DNA of 42,750 nt from positions 1-42,750 of the forward strand of contig QAXH01005530.1 in the NCBI GenBank assembly GCA_004335635.1, read 5' to 3'. Below the pieces are notes generated by a model. That model searched no databases and was not told the origin of the DNA. It was given only the letters and a program-made list of their open reading frames with translations. Below are positions 9,701 to 19,001 of the stretch, piece after piece (positions within the stretch are counted from its first letter, which is position 1; each line of letters begins with the position of its first letter). Both the position numbers and the translations under genes were made by a program. The DNA comes from Chloromonas sp. AAM2. Taxonomy: Eukaryota > Chlorophyta > Chlorophyceae > Chlamydomonadales > Chlamydomonadaceae.

Positions 9701-12700
9701 TGTGCTCCTGGCCGGTGTTAGCCTCTGCTCACGGTTCCCTGGACAGAAAACCTGCCGGCTGGGGCAGGAGCAGGCTACAGGATGCAGGACATCCTCTGTT
9801 GCTGATCGTGTCATGTTTAATCTTGATCAACGGAAGCAGCAGCACGTCATAATCTTCCTGGGCAGAGTCGATAAGTTGGCTGTCTGTTCACGTATTGCTG
9901 CGTAGGATGTGGTGATGCGTGGTGGCAAGCCCCTGCCCCTGCTGCCTAGGGTCAGTGCGGGCAAGTCGTCACCCCCTGCCGTGGTCATACCTGGATCCGT
10001 GGACCAGATGCAGCTCATAGAGCCCTTCATGACAGGTACAGGAACAGAGCACCCGACTTGCACCTGTCTGCTTCACCTTCGGTGCTCAGGGCAGGCTAGG
10101 ACGGTTTCCATCCTCGTTCCATGCATGGCTCTCGATACAAGTTGCAGGCCAGGAGCAGTAGGACACTGCAGGCCAGGAGCAGTAGGACACTGCAGGCCAG
10201 GAGCAGTAGGACANNNNNNNNNNNNNNNNNNNNNNNNNNNNNNNNNNNNNNNNNNNNNNNNNNNNNNNNNNNNNNNNNNNNNNNNNNNNNNNNNNNNNNN
10301 NNNNNNNNNNNNNNNNNNNNNNNNNNNNNNNNNNNNNNNNNNNNNNNNNNNNNNNNNNNNNNNNNNNNNNNNNNNNNNNNNNNNNNNNNNNNNNNNNNNN
10401 NNNNNNNNNNNNNNNNNNNNNNNNNNNTAGGACACTGCAGGCCAGGAGCAGTAGGACACTGCAGGCCAGGAGCAGTAGGACATTGCAGGCCAGGAGCAGT
10501 AGGACCACTGTGCAGCTGTGAGCGGCCGTATAAGAGTCGTGCACCAGTCGTGATTGGCTCTAAACCACATGGGTGTGTAAGAAGTCGTAGGAGAGATGCT
10601 GTTTATAGCATACAAACGAGGCCTGCAGTTTTTGAAGTTGACACAACCAAGTTATCGATGCTGTTGCTGACAGGTGTACGTGCTTCAGCACCTGCCAGCC
10701 CTGCGCCAGGCGCTCAGCTGCGTGCATGTGACCTCACATGGGCAGCGTTCATGGCATGTGCCACACCTGAGGATGCACATGCAGCCGCCTGCCTTCCCGC
10801 CTCCTCCTCCCCATCCTGCCTGCATGTGGCTGGGCCTAACGAAGCAACCAACATACTCTTCTCATCAGGCACTACGGTGAGGCACGTGACTGGCAGTTTT
10901 GAGCACGTGGGGCAGCACACCTGTCACCGCGATAAGATGCTGCCTTCAACCAACTGTTCAAGGCATTCGAACAGCCATTTTCAGGCGCAGGCACGTTCTT
11001 GCTAACTAAGTTTGCAAACCTCAACCCGATATACGAGACTATTACACCCTGGCGATTTCTTTGGACGTTTCTCAGGGTGAGCCCAAAGCAATTATATGGG
11101 ACCACGTGACCCCGCTGCGCTGCGCCGCGGACGGATGGGCCCACCAGGCCATTGAGCCGGGTCAGCGCGTGTGCTGGCCCACTAGCCTCGGGTGGATGAT
11201 GGGGCCCTGGCTCATCTACGCCACACTCCTCAACGGAGCGTGCGTGACACTTTACAACGTGAGTAGGCCGCACAAGCAGTTGCGTCCACCGTTCTCTTCA
11301 TCATTATTGCACGGCATTTGCAGCTTTGCCCACAGCATTGTTTTGAACAGCGGCTGCATTACAACCATTCTGGGGCTTGAGACCCCTGACAGCTATGGAT
11401 TTGGCCCGTGGCATCATCAAAACGCCTCTCACCAACCTGCCAAATGGTGCGATAAGCAGCTATGGCTGTGCCTATCCCACCAACAAAACGGCGCCCGTGG
11501 CAAACTGCTTTGTGAGGGGTTCACATTCGTACTGAGCTAACCTGCACTGATCGAGGCAATTCAGCATCCAAACGATTGTCACGAGGTTGTGGCCGCGAGA
11601 CCGTGTGTTGGTGATGTTGTGCACTGCACTGTGCTGGGATCCAGGGTCCTCCGATGGGTCGTGACTTTGGTGTCTTCGTCCAGTCCGCTGGAGTGCACAT
11701 GCTGGGCCTGGTGCCAAGCATTGTCAAGGCATGGCGACACACGGGCTGCATGCAGGTAGGAGGTTGACACGGTGCTTACGACTCATGACGAACATGCACC
11801 TTGGTGATGGCGGTATGCACCAGACAAAGCAGCTGCTTGCACAGAAGTACCCCTGCTTAGCAGTGTTGGCATTTGAATTTAACCAAGCCAACCATTTGAT
11901 GCCTGCCTGGTCTTTGTCGGCTTTTGTTAGCTCCAACTCGGCGGACGTTGAACTTTTCCAATTTTTCCTGTCATGACAAGAGTTTTACCAATCGACTGTC
12001 CGGTTATGACAGAATCAAGCGTCTTACCAGTAATTCAGTGGCTGTTACCAGTGACTTTACACCAGCTTGCAGCCTGCATGTTGTCCTGCCTCAGGGTCTC
12101 TCCTGGCCCGCCCTCCGAGTCATCAGCAGCACCGGGGAGGCCTCAGCGCCTGACGACTGCCACTGGCTGCATGCGGCTACAAGCTACCGAGTGCCTATCA
12201 TAGAGTACTGCGGAGGTATGGCTAATGAAGGGGACGCAGACGACTGGGCTTGGGCTGTGCTTTGCAACACACCAATCAGACGCAATGCACCATCCAGAGC
12301 AATCAGCCTAGACACAACCGGAGTGTGGTCTTGCAAATTATTGGACGGATCAGCTGCCAGAGGGTGTTACCTGCAGCTAACTCGGCCTTTCCGTGCGGCA
12401 GCCATCACGGCCACCCATGCCACACTACTGATCCGCAAGATATTGTAAAGTTGTTCCTTTGGTGTCCAGGCCCTGTTCTGGATCTGACTGTCCATCCCAT
12501 AGCGTGAAAAAGCGCTCTGATCCTCAAGATATTGTTCTAGATCTGACTGTCCATCCTAGCATGAAGAGGCGCTCACGATTGAAAACGACACAATGCCTCT
12601 CTCAGTGCGCTGCTGTCACCTGGCGCACACTTTTGCCTGTATGTATACAGCACTCACGATGTAGAATGACACGCTCGCAATGCCTGCCTCTGCCTGTGTG

Positions 12701-14897
12701 TGCGGCATTCGTTTCGCATACATGGGTAAGGTAGTAGGTAGTCGGCTTGATAAGGACAACAAATACAATATTTGAGGAGACTTGACTATAACGCCACCAG
12801 TTCTTGTGTTACGGTCGTGCACATCCCATCCCACCTGTGTGCGCTGCATGCGCGTCTGCGCTGCACAGGCACTGAGCTTGCTGGTGCCTACGCCACCGGC
12901 TGCTCCCTGCAGCCCGCCTGCCCCAGCACCTTCACCACCCCCTCCCTCGGCACCCAGCTGGTGCTGCTGGTCAGCGAACAGTCAGCCGCTGCCCTGGGCC
13001 TGCCAGTGGTTGAGAGCGGGGCGGGGCGGGTGGGGCTCAGTGTGCACGGGCGCGGGGCAGGGCCGGGGACAGGGGAGGTGGCGCTGGTGGCTCCATCTCT
13101 TGGGGGCGCGCAGAGGCTGCTCAATAAAGACCACCACAAGGTGTGCTGCGCTGACCTACTGGCTCAAAACTCACAGTGACACCAGGGACACTCGTTCATT
13201 TAGACAACAAGCATATCCAAGCTTTGCAAGTTCCTTTGGCATCCCAACTGCCTCGGTGTTGCCAGGGCTTGCAAGGTGCATGACGTACTGCGACACGGGA
13301 CAATGGCGCAGCCAAGAAGTGTGAGATCAGCATGTGTCTGCTTGCACGCTGGGTTGTGCGGTCCGCAGTGCTTCTTTCCGTCAATGCAGGCATGCAACAA
13401 CACAGTGTGATGCCTGCTTCCTTTAGCACAAAACTGTGGCCCTTTCTAAGTGCTTGCGGCTTGCAGGTATACTACGATGGCATGCCCGTGTACCCACCCA
13501 CCGGCCGCCCCCTCAGGTGGGGCGAGTTTCGATTTCTGACACGGTCTTTGAACGGTTTCTTTCCAGCATTGCTGGTTGGTACGTGACCACACACTGATGG
13601 TCCACTGATGCCTGTGAGCTGCACATGTAGCCGTGGAAATCGGGCTGGTGAAGCAGATTGCTTCTATGCTGTGCTGCAGTCCTGCTTTTGTTCCCTACTC
13701 GTCGCCGTTTACTGATTGCTACTTTGGTCACAGGCGTCATGGCGATGAGTTGATGAGACTGCCTGGTGGCTACTACACAGCACTAGGGCGGGTGGACGAC
13801 ACCATGAACTTAGGTGAGGGGGAAGCATTGTGTGTATGAGCACAGTGTGGCACTGCGAGTCTGGCCTTGGAAGCATGGTGACCCTGCCACCGTAGCAGGC
13901 CCTTGTGTCAGATGGTGATTGGACCCTGCACGAGTTGGTCTTTCAGCGCTCCATGCGTGCACGCAGCCCACCCACATTCACGGCCCATGTTGGTAATAAC
14001 CTGAGTGACACGCTCAGGGCCTGACCGACATTCTAACTGAAGGGTGACATCCATGCTCGGTCATTCTGTGTGCCTGCGGTCTTCAGGCGGTATTAAGGTG
14101 GCTTCAGTGGAGTTGGAAAGGGCTGTGATGGAGGGAGTGCCCACAGTATCAGAGGTAGGCAGTGTCACGGCATTGACAACTAGAGTGTGTAAATTGGTCC
14201 AGTATCTCAAGTCGATAGTCAGTCGAGTGGTTGCGGACACTGGCATGAGTTGCACGTCTGCCGAACTCAGACACCTGAGCGGGCAAACGAAGATGGAGGC
14301 AGCTATGTTGGCAGGTCTAGAACGGGGTGGCAATCTGTTTTGAACAGATCGGCTGCCAACCAACGTAGGAGTGGATGCCAGCTAGCAGTTTGTGTGTGCA
14401 ATCTGCCATCGCAGAGTTCAGTGTGCATCAGTGTGCGTGACTGCACAGGTGGCGGCTGTGGGCGTTCCCAGCGCAGGCGGCGGGCCGGAGCAGCTCGTGC
14501 TGTTCGTGGTGCTGCGACCAGGCCAACAGGAAACCAACATGACACAGCTGACAGCAGCGTGCCAGGGAGCCATACGAGGGTGAGGAAAACATTGTTGTTC
14601 TGCCTCTACAGCATCACGTCTGGGAACAGATAGAGCAGCCATGTGTGATACCATAGCGTGAGAAAGTTTGTGCACAGTGAAATCGACAAGTTCGCTCCGT
14701 ACAATCTCAGAGGTGAGCTTGAGAGTGAGCTGCCGTGGCCTGCCTTGGCTGCGTGCTGCAGGCAGCTGAACCCCTTGTTCAAGGTGGAGCGAGTGACGGT
14801 GGTGGGCGCTCTGCCCCGGAACGCATCCAACAAGCTCATGCGCCGCACGCTCAGGGACCAATTGATGGCAGCGCAAGCGCAGCGCAGCCGGTTGTGA
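6739..14897 (+). CDS. AAE18: Acyl-activating enzyme, AAE17/AAE18 type, probably peroxisomal
   Basis: ATP-dependent acyl-CoA ligase of the AMP-binding superfamily. Inferred exons: 6739-6888, 7402-7606, 8120-8268, 8581-8684, 9038-9169, 9449-9612, 9906-10035, 10674-10876, 11076-11258, 11645-11755, 12095-12215, 12869-13140, 13467-13516, 13734-13813, 14087-14154, 14449-14579, 14762-14897; about 795 residues. Motifs: WLPGARMNIA near the N-terminal third, ATP-binding NILFSSGTTGEPKA across exons 8/9, WPTSLGWMMGPW, EYCGGTELAGAY, GRVDDTMNLGGIKVASVELE, and C-terminal ASNKLMRRTLRD with the adenylation Lys. It ends SRL, a PTS1 peroxisomal signal, as expected for AAE18-like enzymes. Exons 3 and 6 appear to use GC donors. 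The exon 2/3 junction is off by one base under GT-AG rules. The intron after exon 7 holds a minisatellite and an assembly gap. The substrate cannot be read from sequence. Confidence 0.92.
8008..8152 (+). repeat. Direct duplication of an acceptor and exon start
   Basis: CTCAGGGTGAC(A/G)GTGAGTTTGA followed by (C)CGTGGCAA occurs at 8008-8049 and again, 107 bp later, at 8115-8152, where it is the acceptor and first codons of acyl-activating exon 3. The upstream copy has diverged and is non-coding. Confidence 0.75.
8549..8576 (+). repeat. 14-bp tandem duplication next to an acceptor
   Basis: GCATGCCACGGTGC occurs twice in perfect tandem and runs straight into GCAG, the acceptor of acyl-activating exon 4 (starts 8581). 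Confidence 0.8.
10144..10505 (+). repeat. 24-bp minisatellite interrupted by the assembly gap
   Basis: The unit GCAGGCCAGGAGCAGTAGGA plus CACT repeats on both sides of the N run, about three copies on each side, in the intron between acyl-activating exons 7 and 8. The apparent long open frames here come from the period being a multiple of three and from the Ns. Confidence 0.9.
10214..10427. other. Assembly gap (214 N)
   Basis: A run of 214 N bases inside the 24-bp minisatellite; the true array length is unknown. It lies wholly within an intron, so the coding sequence should be unaffected. Confidence 0.98.
12430..12574 (+). repeat. Imperfect direct repeat in acyl-activating intron 11
   Basis: CAAGATATTGT ... 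GATCTGACTGTCCATCC ... TAGC(G/A)TGAA ... GCGCTC appears twice, around 12430-12517 and 12519-12574. Weaker related blocks (CTCACGAT, CAATGCCT) continue to about 12700. Non-coding. Confidence 0.65.
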
Positions 14898-15142
14898 GGC
14901 CATGTAATTGGGAAATGAATGCATGCTTCAGGCTTTAACCAGTTACCACGGCCTTCTGTTGATACCCATCACTTGCGTTGTTTGAAACATGGCGACAAGC
15001 ACCAGCCTGCATACACTTCCATTCTTTGTTGTGCACTTCCATTGCACCCTTGAATTTCATTGTACTTTTTTTGACGTCCAGCATTGCAGGATGTACAAGG
15101 TGTTGTCTCGGACAATTTTGTGGCGCTGCTTGTCGCATGTGG

Positions 15143-15147
15143 TGTAA
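15143..15147 (+). terminator. Candidate TGTAA poly(A) signal, acyl-activating gene
   Basis: TGTAA about 245 bases past the stop. Another TGTAA at 14903-14907 is probably too close to the stop. Confidence 0.45.
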
Positions 15148-15450
15148 CGCTGCTGACATCTGGGCATTCTGCGTTCAGTCTCGGGCTATGAAGCTGAAGT
15201 CAGCTGTGCAGGTCACAGGCCTGTATGGTGTCCTGGAAATGTGGGCAGCTGCAGCTGCGAAATGCTCAGTGAGCTGGGTCATGCAGACAGCTGTCTGCAC
15301 ATCTTTGAAGACTCCAGACCAGAACGCCACTGTCAGTGTATTTACACGCTATCACATGCCTGAGCTGCTGCACTTGTCTAAGAGGCAGGGCCTGGTAAGC
15401 AAGCTCAGTAAGTGCCTAACACGAGCCAGGCAGGAATCACACAAGCAGTG

Positions 15451-15785
15451 CTAAAAAAAAGAAGTTTGCCAGTTCTGGGACAATTTGTGTGGACACGAAT
15501 GGAACCAGATGTTGGTGGTGTTGTAGTGGCGTATGGTGTGCCTGCTGTCCTGAAGTTGGGCATGTCTCACATAGCACATGAGCTCTTTCACAAGCGTGGC
15601 TATGAGCTCAGGTGGTGCCTGGTGGCTGCCAAGGATGTTGGGGCTCCTCATGTCCGTAGACGCTGACCCAGTCCATAAGAACAGCGTGACAACATCACAG
15701 GACCTCTATACACACCACAAACACACTGGTTCCAGTGTCAGTCCCAAAATTGTCCCAGAACTGGCAAAGTTCTTTTTTTTTTGCT
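15451..15785. mobile_element. Foldback/MITE-like element with inverted ends
   Basis: The left end is a poly-A run followed by TTTGCCAGTTCTGGGACAAT. The right end is its reverse complement followed by poly-T. Similarity between the arms continues inward over roughly 85 bp (GGAACCAG, then a TTGGTGGTG-like tract). The element is about 335 bp, possibly bounded by TA dinucleotides. It has no transposase, so it would be non-autonomous. It lies downstream of the acyl-activating gene. Confidence 0.7.
15532..15663 (+). pseudogene. Fragment of a cytosine-C5 DNA methyltransferase inside the foldback element
   Basis: The frame reads YGVPAVLKLGMSHIAHELF then HKRGYELRWCLVAAKDVGA and PHVRRR, ending in TGA. 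It matches the C5-methyltransferase region from motif VI (ENV-P, here YGVP) to motif VIII (AADVGAPHxRRR). The catalytic PCQ motif, SAM-binding motif I and target-recognition domain are absent, so it cannot be functional. It sits between the inverted ends, as expected for a captured host gene fragment. The parent gene is not in this window. Confidence 0.7.
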
Positions 15786-16254
15786 AAATTGCGCATACAC
15801 ACTACCAATTGCAAGGCCACAGGATGCCACCAATCCAATCCGATCACAAATAGCCAGCAAGAAACTGAAGCAGCAAACACAAGCTCAAACGCTCATGGCA
15901 CACTGAGACTCCTGCACACACAGCATGGACTTGCATGCGCACTGCTGCAAGCTCACCACTCCCACAGGTCAAACACAAACAGCCTAATACAAACGTTAGA
16001 TCAGTTTTACCATGTGCACATTGTGACATGACTGTCACTTCTTAGCTTATGCAGCCTGCACATCACCCATGCGCGCCATTAACCGCTTTACAAGCAGCCT
16101 GACGGCACATGTCTGTATACAGACGGCCTAACAAACCTGTCACCAGTTTGCCCACAAAACAGCAGCACTCGGATATCAGCGTCTGCGAATGAATGGCTAC
16201 CAACTGAACACGTTGCAGTTATGCACAGTCGTTGCATCAGGTGCAGATGACCGC
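15786..16254. other. Intergenic stretch, no gene seen
   Basis: Stop-rich, CA-rich sequence between the foldback element and the 3' end of the DAHP synthase gene. The only local structure seen is a perfect 14-bp palindrome, GTCTGTATACAGAC, at 16111-16124. Confidence 0.5.
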
Positions 16255-16259
16255 TTACA
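16255..16259 (-). terminator. Candidate TGTAA poly(A) signal, DAHP synthase
   Basis: TGTAA on the minus strand, about 210 bases past the inferred TAA stop at 16470. Confidence 0.5.
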
Positions 16260-16469
16260 GCTGAAGTAACCAGGTTGTTCTGTTTCTCAAGCGTCCAGGC
16301 CGGCTCTGTCTGCTGTCTAGCTAACGTTGGCCAAAGCAGTCGAGAGCTGACACAATGCGCAGGACAACAGGAACAGGCTCAACTGCAGTAGGTTGCAGGT
16401 TGGCACTGCCCCGGTTCACGGGAATGACTCGTGCACCGTAGCCAGCCCCATCCGCCAAACTCTTACTTC

Positions 16470-18517
16470 TTACGCTGCCTGGGCCTTGGCAGCTGCAGAG
16501 GCTGCCGTGCGGCCTGCAGACAAGTGCAATGTGGACACCACTTACTGACATCCGCTTAAGACAGCACTCGAATGTTCCTGTCCCGTTCCACATCACTGAT
16601 ACCCAACCACTGTGATCAATTTTGTGATGACCACACACTGCACACTTGCTCCAACGAGCACTTCCAGCCTAAGAGCTGCACACCTGCAATGTATATCAGT
16701 GAAGTAGTATCCTTCCCTCTGTCGCCCAATGCAGCAGCACACACACAGGCCAGGCTAGTCACCCTTAGCTTGCCCCCATTCACGCAGGCCACTAGTCACC
16801 CTTAGCCTGCCCCCATTCACGCAGGCCACTAGTCACCCTTAGCCTGCCCGCACTCACGCTGCCGCAAGCGATTTGCCACGTAGAAGGCAATCTCCAGTGC
16901 CTGCTCCGCATTCAGCCTGGGGTCGCAGTGTGTGTGGTAGCGCGAGTTCAGGTCGGCCTCGCTGATAGAAGACCCACCACCGATGCATTCCGTGACGTTG
17001 TCTCCTGTCATCTCCACATGCACGCCACCAGGCACGCTGCCAAGCTGATCATGCACGTCAAAGAAGGCCTCGATCTCTGCACGGATGTTGTCATAGCGGC
17101 GGGTCTTGTAGCCCAGCACAGTCTCAGTGTTGCCGTGCATGGGGTCAGACACCCATGTGACCACCTGCCCTGCCTGGCGGACTGCTTCAATGAGCGCTGG
17201 GAACTTCTGACGCAGCTTGGTAGCGCCCATGCGGACAATGACGGACAGGCGGCCGGGAACGTTGTCTGGGTTGAGGGTGGCGATGAGGGAGACTAGCTCA
17301 CGTGGCTCCATCTTGTCTGACACCTTGACACCAATGGGGTTCTGAATGCCACGCATGAACTCCACGTGGGCGTGGTCCAACTGCCTTGTGCGCTCACCGC
17401 ACCAGAGGAAGTGGGCTGAGCAGTCGTACCACTTGTTAGATGTGCTGTCTTGCCGAGTGAGTGCCTCCTCGTAATCAAGCAGCAAGCATTCATGGGAGGT
17501 GAAGAACTCGGTCTCACGCATGAGGGGGCTAGCTGGGTCCATGCCGCATGCAGTCATGAACTGGATGGCCTCATCAACACGCTTGGCCAGGTCCATGTAA
17601 GCATGGCCCTCGGGTGTGTTGCTCATGAAGTCAAGGTTCCACTGGGACACACGGGACAGGCCACCGTAGCCTCCGTAGGAGAAGCCACGCAGCAGGTTGA
17701 GGGTGGCTGCTGACTGATTGTAAGCACGCACGAGGCGCTCGGGGCTGGGCACACGGGCCTCGGCTGTAAACTCTGGCCCATTGATGATGTCGCCGCGGTA
17801 GGCGGGTAGCGTCACCCCATCGATGGTCTCGCTGTTAGCCGAGCGTGGCTTGGCGAATTGGCCAGCAATGCGCCCCAGCTTGATGACGGGCACACCGCCA
17901 CCGAAGGCCAGCACCACGGACATCTGGAGCAGAACGCGATAGAAGTCCCTGATTTTGTTGGCGGTGAACTGCGTGAATGACTCCGCACAATCGCCTCCCG
18001 TAATGATGAATGCCTCGCCTGTGGATGCCTTAGCAAGCCTCGACTGCAGCGTGCGGCATTCGCCAGCGAAAATCAGAGGAGGCATGTTGGAGAGCTCGCT
18101 GAAGGTTTGCTTCACAGCCGCCGCGTCGGGATACTCTGGCTGTTGCTGCGCAGGCAAGGACCTCCAGCTGCATGCACGTAAAGGCAGCACATCAGGTTGG
18201 CCAAGAGCTCTCGGCATCGGAGTCACTGATTAAAAAGTCCCGTTGGAGTGGCTTCACGCGACCAAAAGGCCGACACCAACTTGGCTACGTCAAAGAGAGC
18301 CTTCCTTCAGGGTCTGCCATTGCAAAATGAGAGCCATGCGCTGATCTGTCCGCTACTGAGGTTTGAGGTATCAAGCCCACCTGGTGGGTGTCCAAAGCTT
18401 CTGATTCCCTGCTCCCGGCACATCCACCCGTGTTTCACTGGCGATCGCCTTGATGCAAATGGGCCGACGAGAGGCACGGGCAGGCGTGCCCAACACCTGA
18501 TTGGCCCGGAGCTGCAT
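16470..18517 (-). CDS. DHS: Plastid class II DAHP synthase (3-deoxy-7-phosphoheptulonate synthase)
   Basis: Condenses phosphoenolpyruvate with erythrose 4-phosphate, the first step of the shikimate pathway. Inferred exons (minus): 18381-18517, 16858-18167, 16470-16513; phases fit and give 496 residues. Exon 1 supplies a plastid transit-like N-terminus ([19 protein letters not shown]) and splices into [15 protein letters not shown], the conserved plant start. Metal ligand motifs are all present: GGDCAESF (Cys), DPMHGNT (His), HVEMTG (Glu), HCDPRLN (Asp). Exon 2 alone would read through to ECGQAKGD and stop. Splicing at its GTGAGT donor into an Ala-rich tail ([14 protein letters not shown]) suits the family better; no transcript evidence is available. 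The donor itself is the start of a three-copy tandem repeat. Confidence 0.93.
16747..16859 (-). repeat. 37-bp tandem repeat (3 copies) starting at a 5' splice site
   Basis: Read on the minus strand, GCGTGA(G/A)TG(C/G)GGGCA(G/A)GCTAAGGGTGACTAG... repeats at 16823-16859, 16786-16822 and about 16747-16785. The first copy begins on the last two bases of DAHP synthase exon 2 and contains the donor GTGAGT. The other two carry GTGAAT. Later donors would lie after an in-frame TAG, so only the first can be used productively. Confidence 0.85.
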
Positions 18518-19001
18518 GTTTGAGCTCGGCTGACAGCTGCTGCTTGCCCTCAACAAGATTGGAGTTCAAGTAGGTGCCGTGGTGCGTCAGAGGGAGGATC
18601 ACAGCCGGTTGCTGAACCTTGGCGACGAGCTCAGAAACCGACGAGGAGTTTGCACGTGGGCGGTGATCCGACTCTGTCCCATCGTGCTGGCAGCCACAGC
18701 CATCACCAGTATCAACCAGCCTATCGTTCATCACCATTCTGAGTGCAGTGCCTGGGGATCATCATCTGTCTGTCCATCATCTTTTGTCCAGCACCCGTCA
18801 CAACGCGCACAACAGTCCAGCACCACTATCACAGCACCTCGGACCCCATCTGCTCGCAGCAGCAACACAGTTTATGCGGGCCCAGCCAGGCATCAGCGCG
18901 GCGATACCTTCCAAGCTCCACACCTGAAGCCGACACATATACAAAACCGAGCTCAGCAGGGATCAAAAGTGGCGGAAGCGCAGTGATGCTGCGTGTGCCC
19001 C
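18518..19001. promoter_or_regulatory. Divergent intergenic region (DAHP synthase / CNOT11)
   Basis: 484 bp between two start codons on opposite strands; it should hold both promoters and 5' UTRs. No TATA box or known element could be supported. Confidence 0.5.

Noticed and set aside
9909..11005. Long open frames crossing the N run
   Set aside because: They arise from the N run and the 24-bp period; only the segment from 10674 (exon 8 of the acyl-activating gene) is coding.
16829..18226. Single-exon DAHP synthase of 465 residues starting MTPMPRALG
   Set aside because: The acceptor at 18168 joins in phase to an upstream exon with a transit-like peptide, and the donor at 16857 joins to an Ala-rich tail; the single-exon reading lacks a plausible plastid signal.
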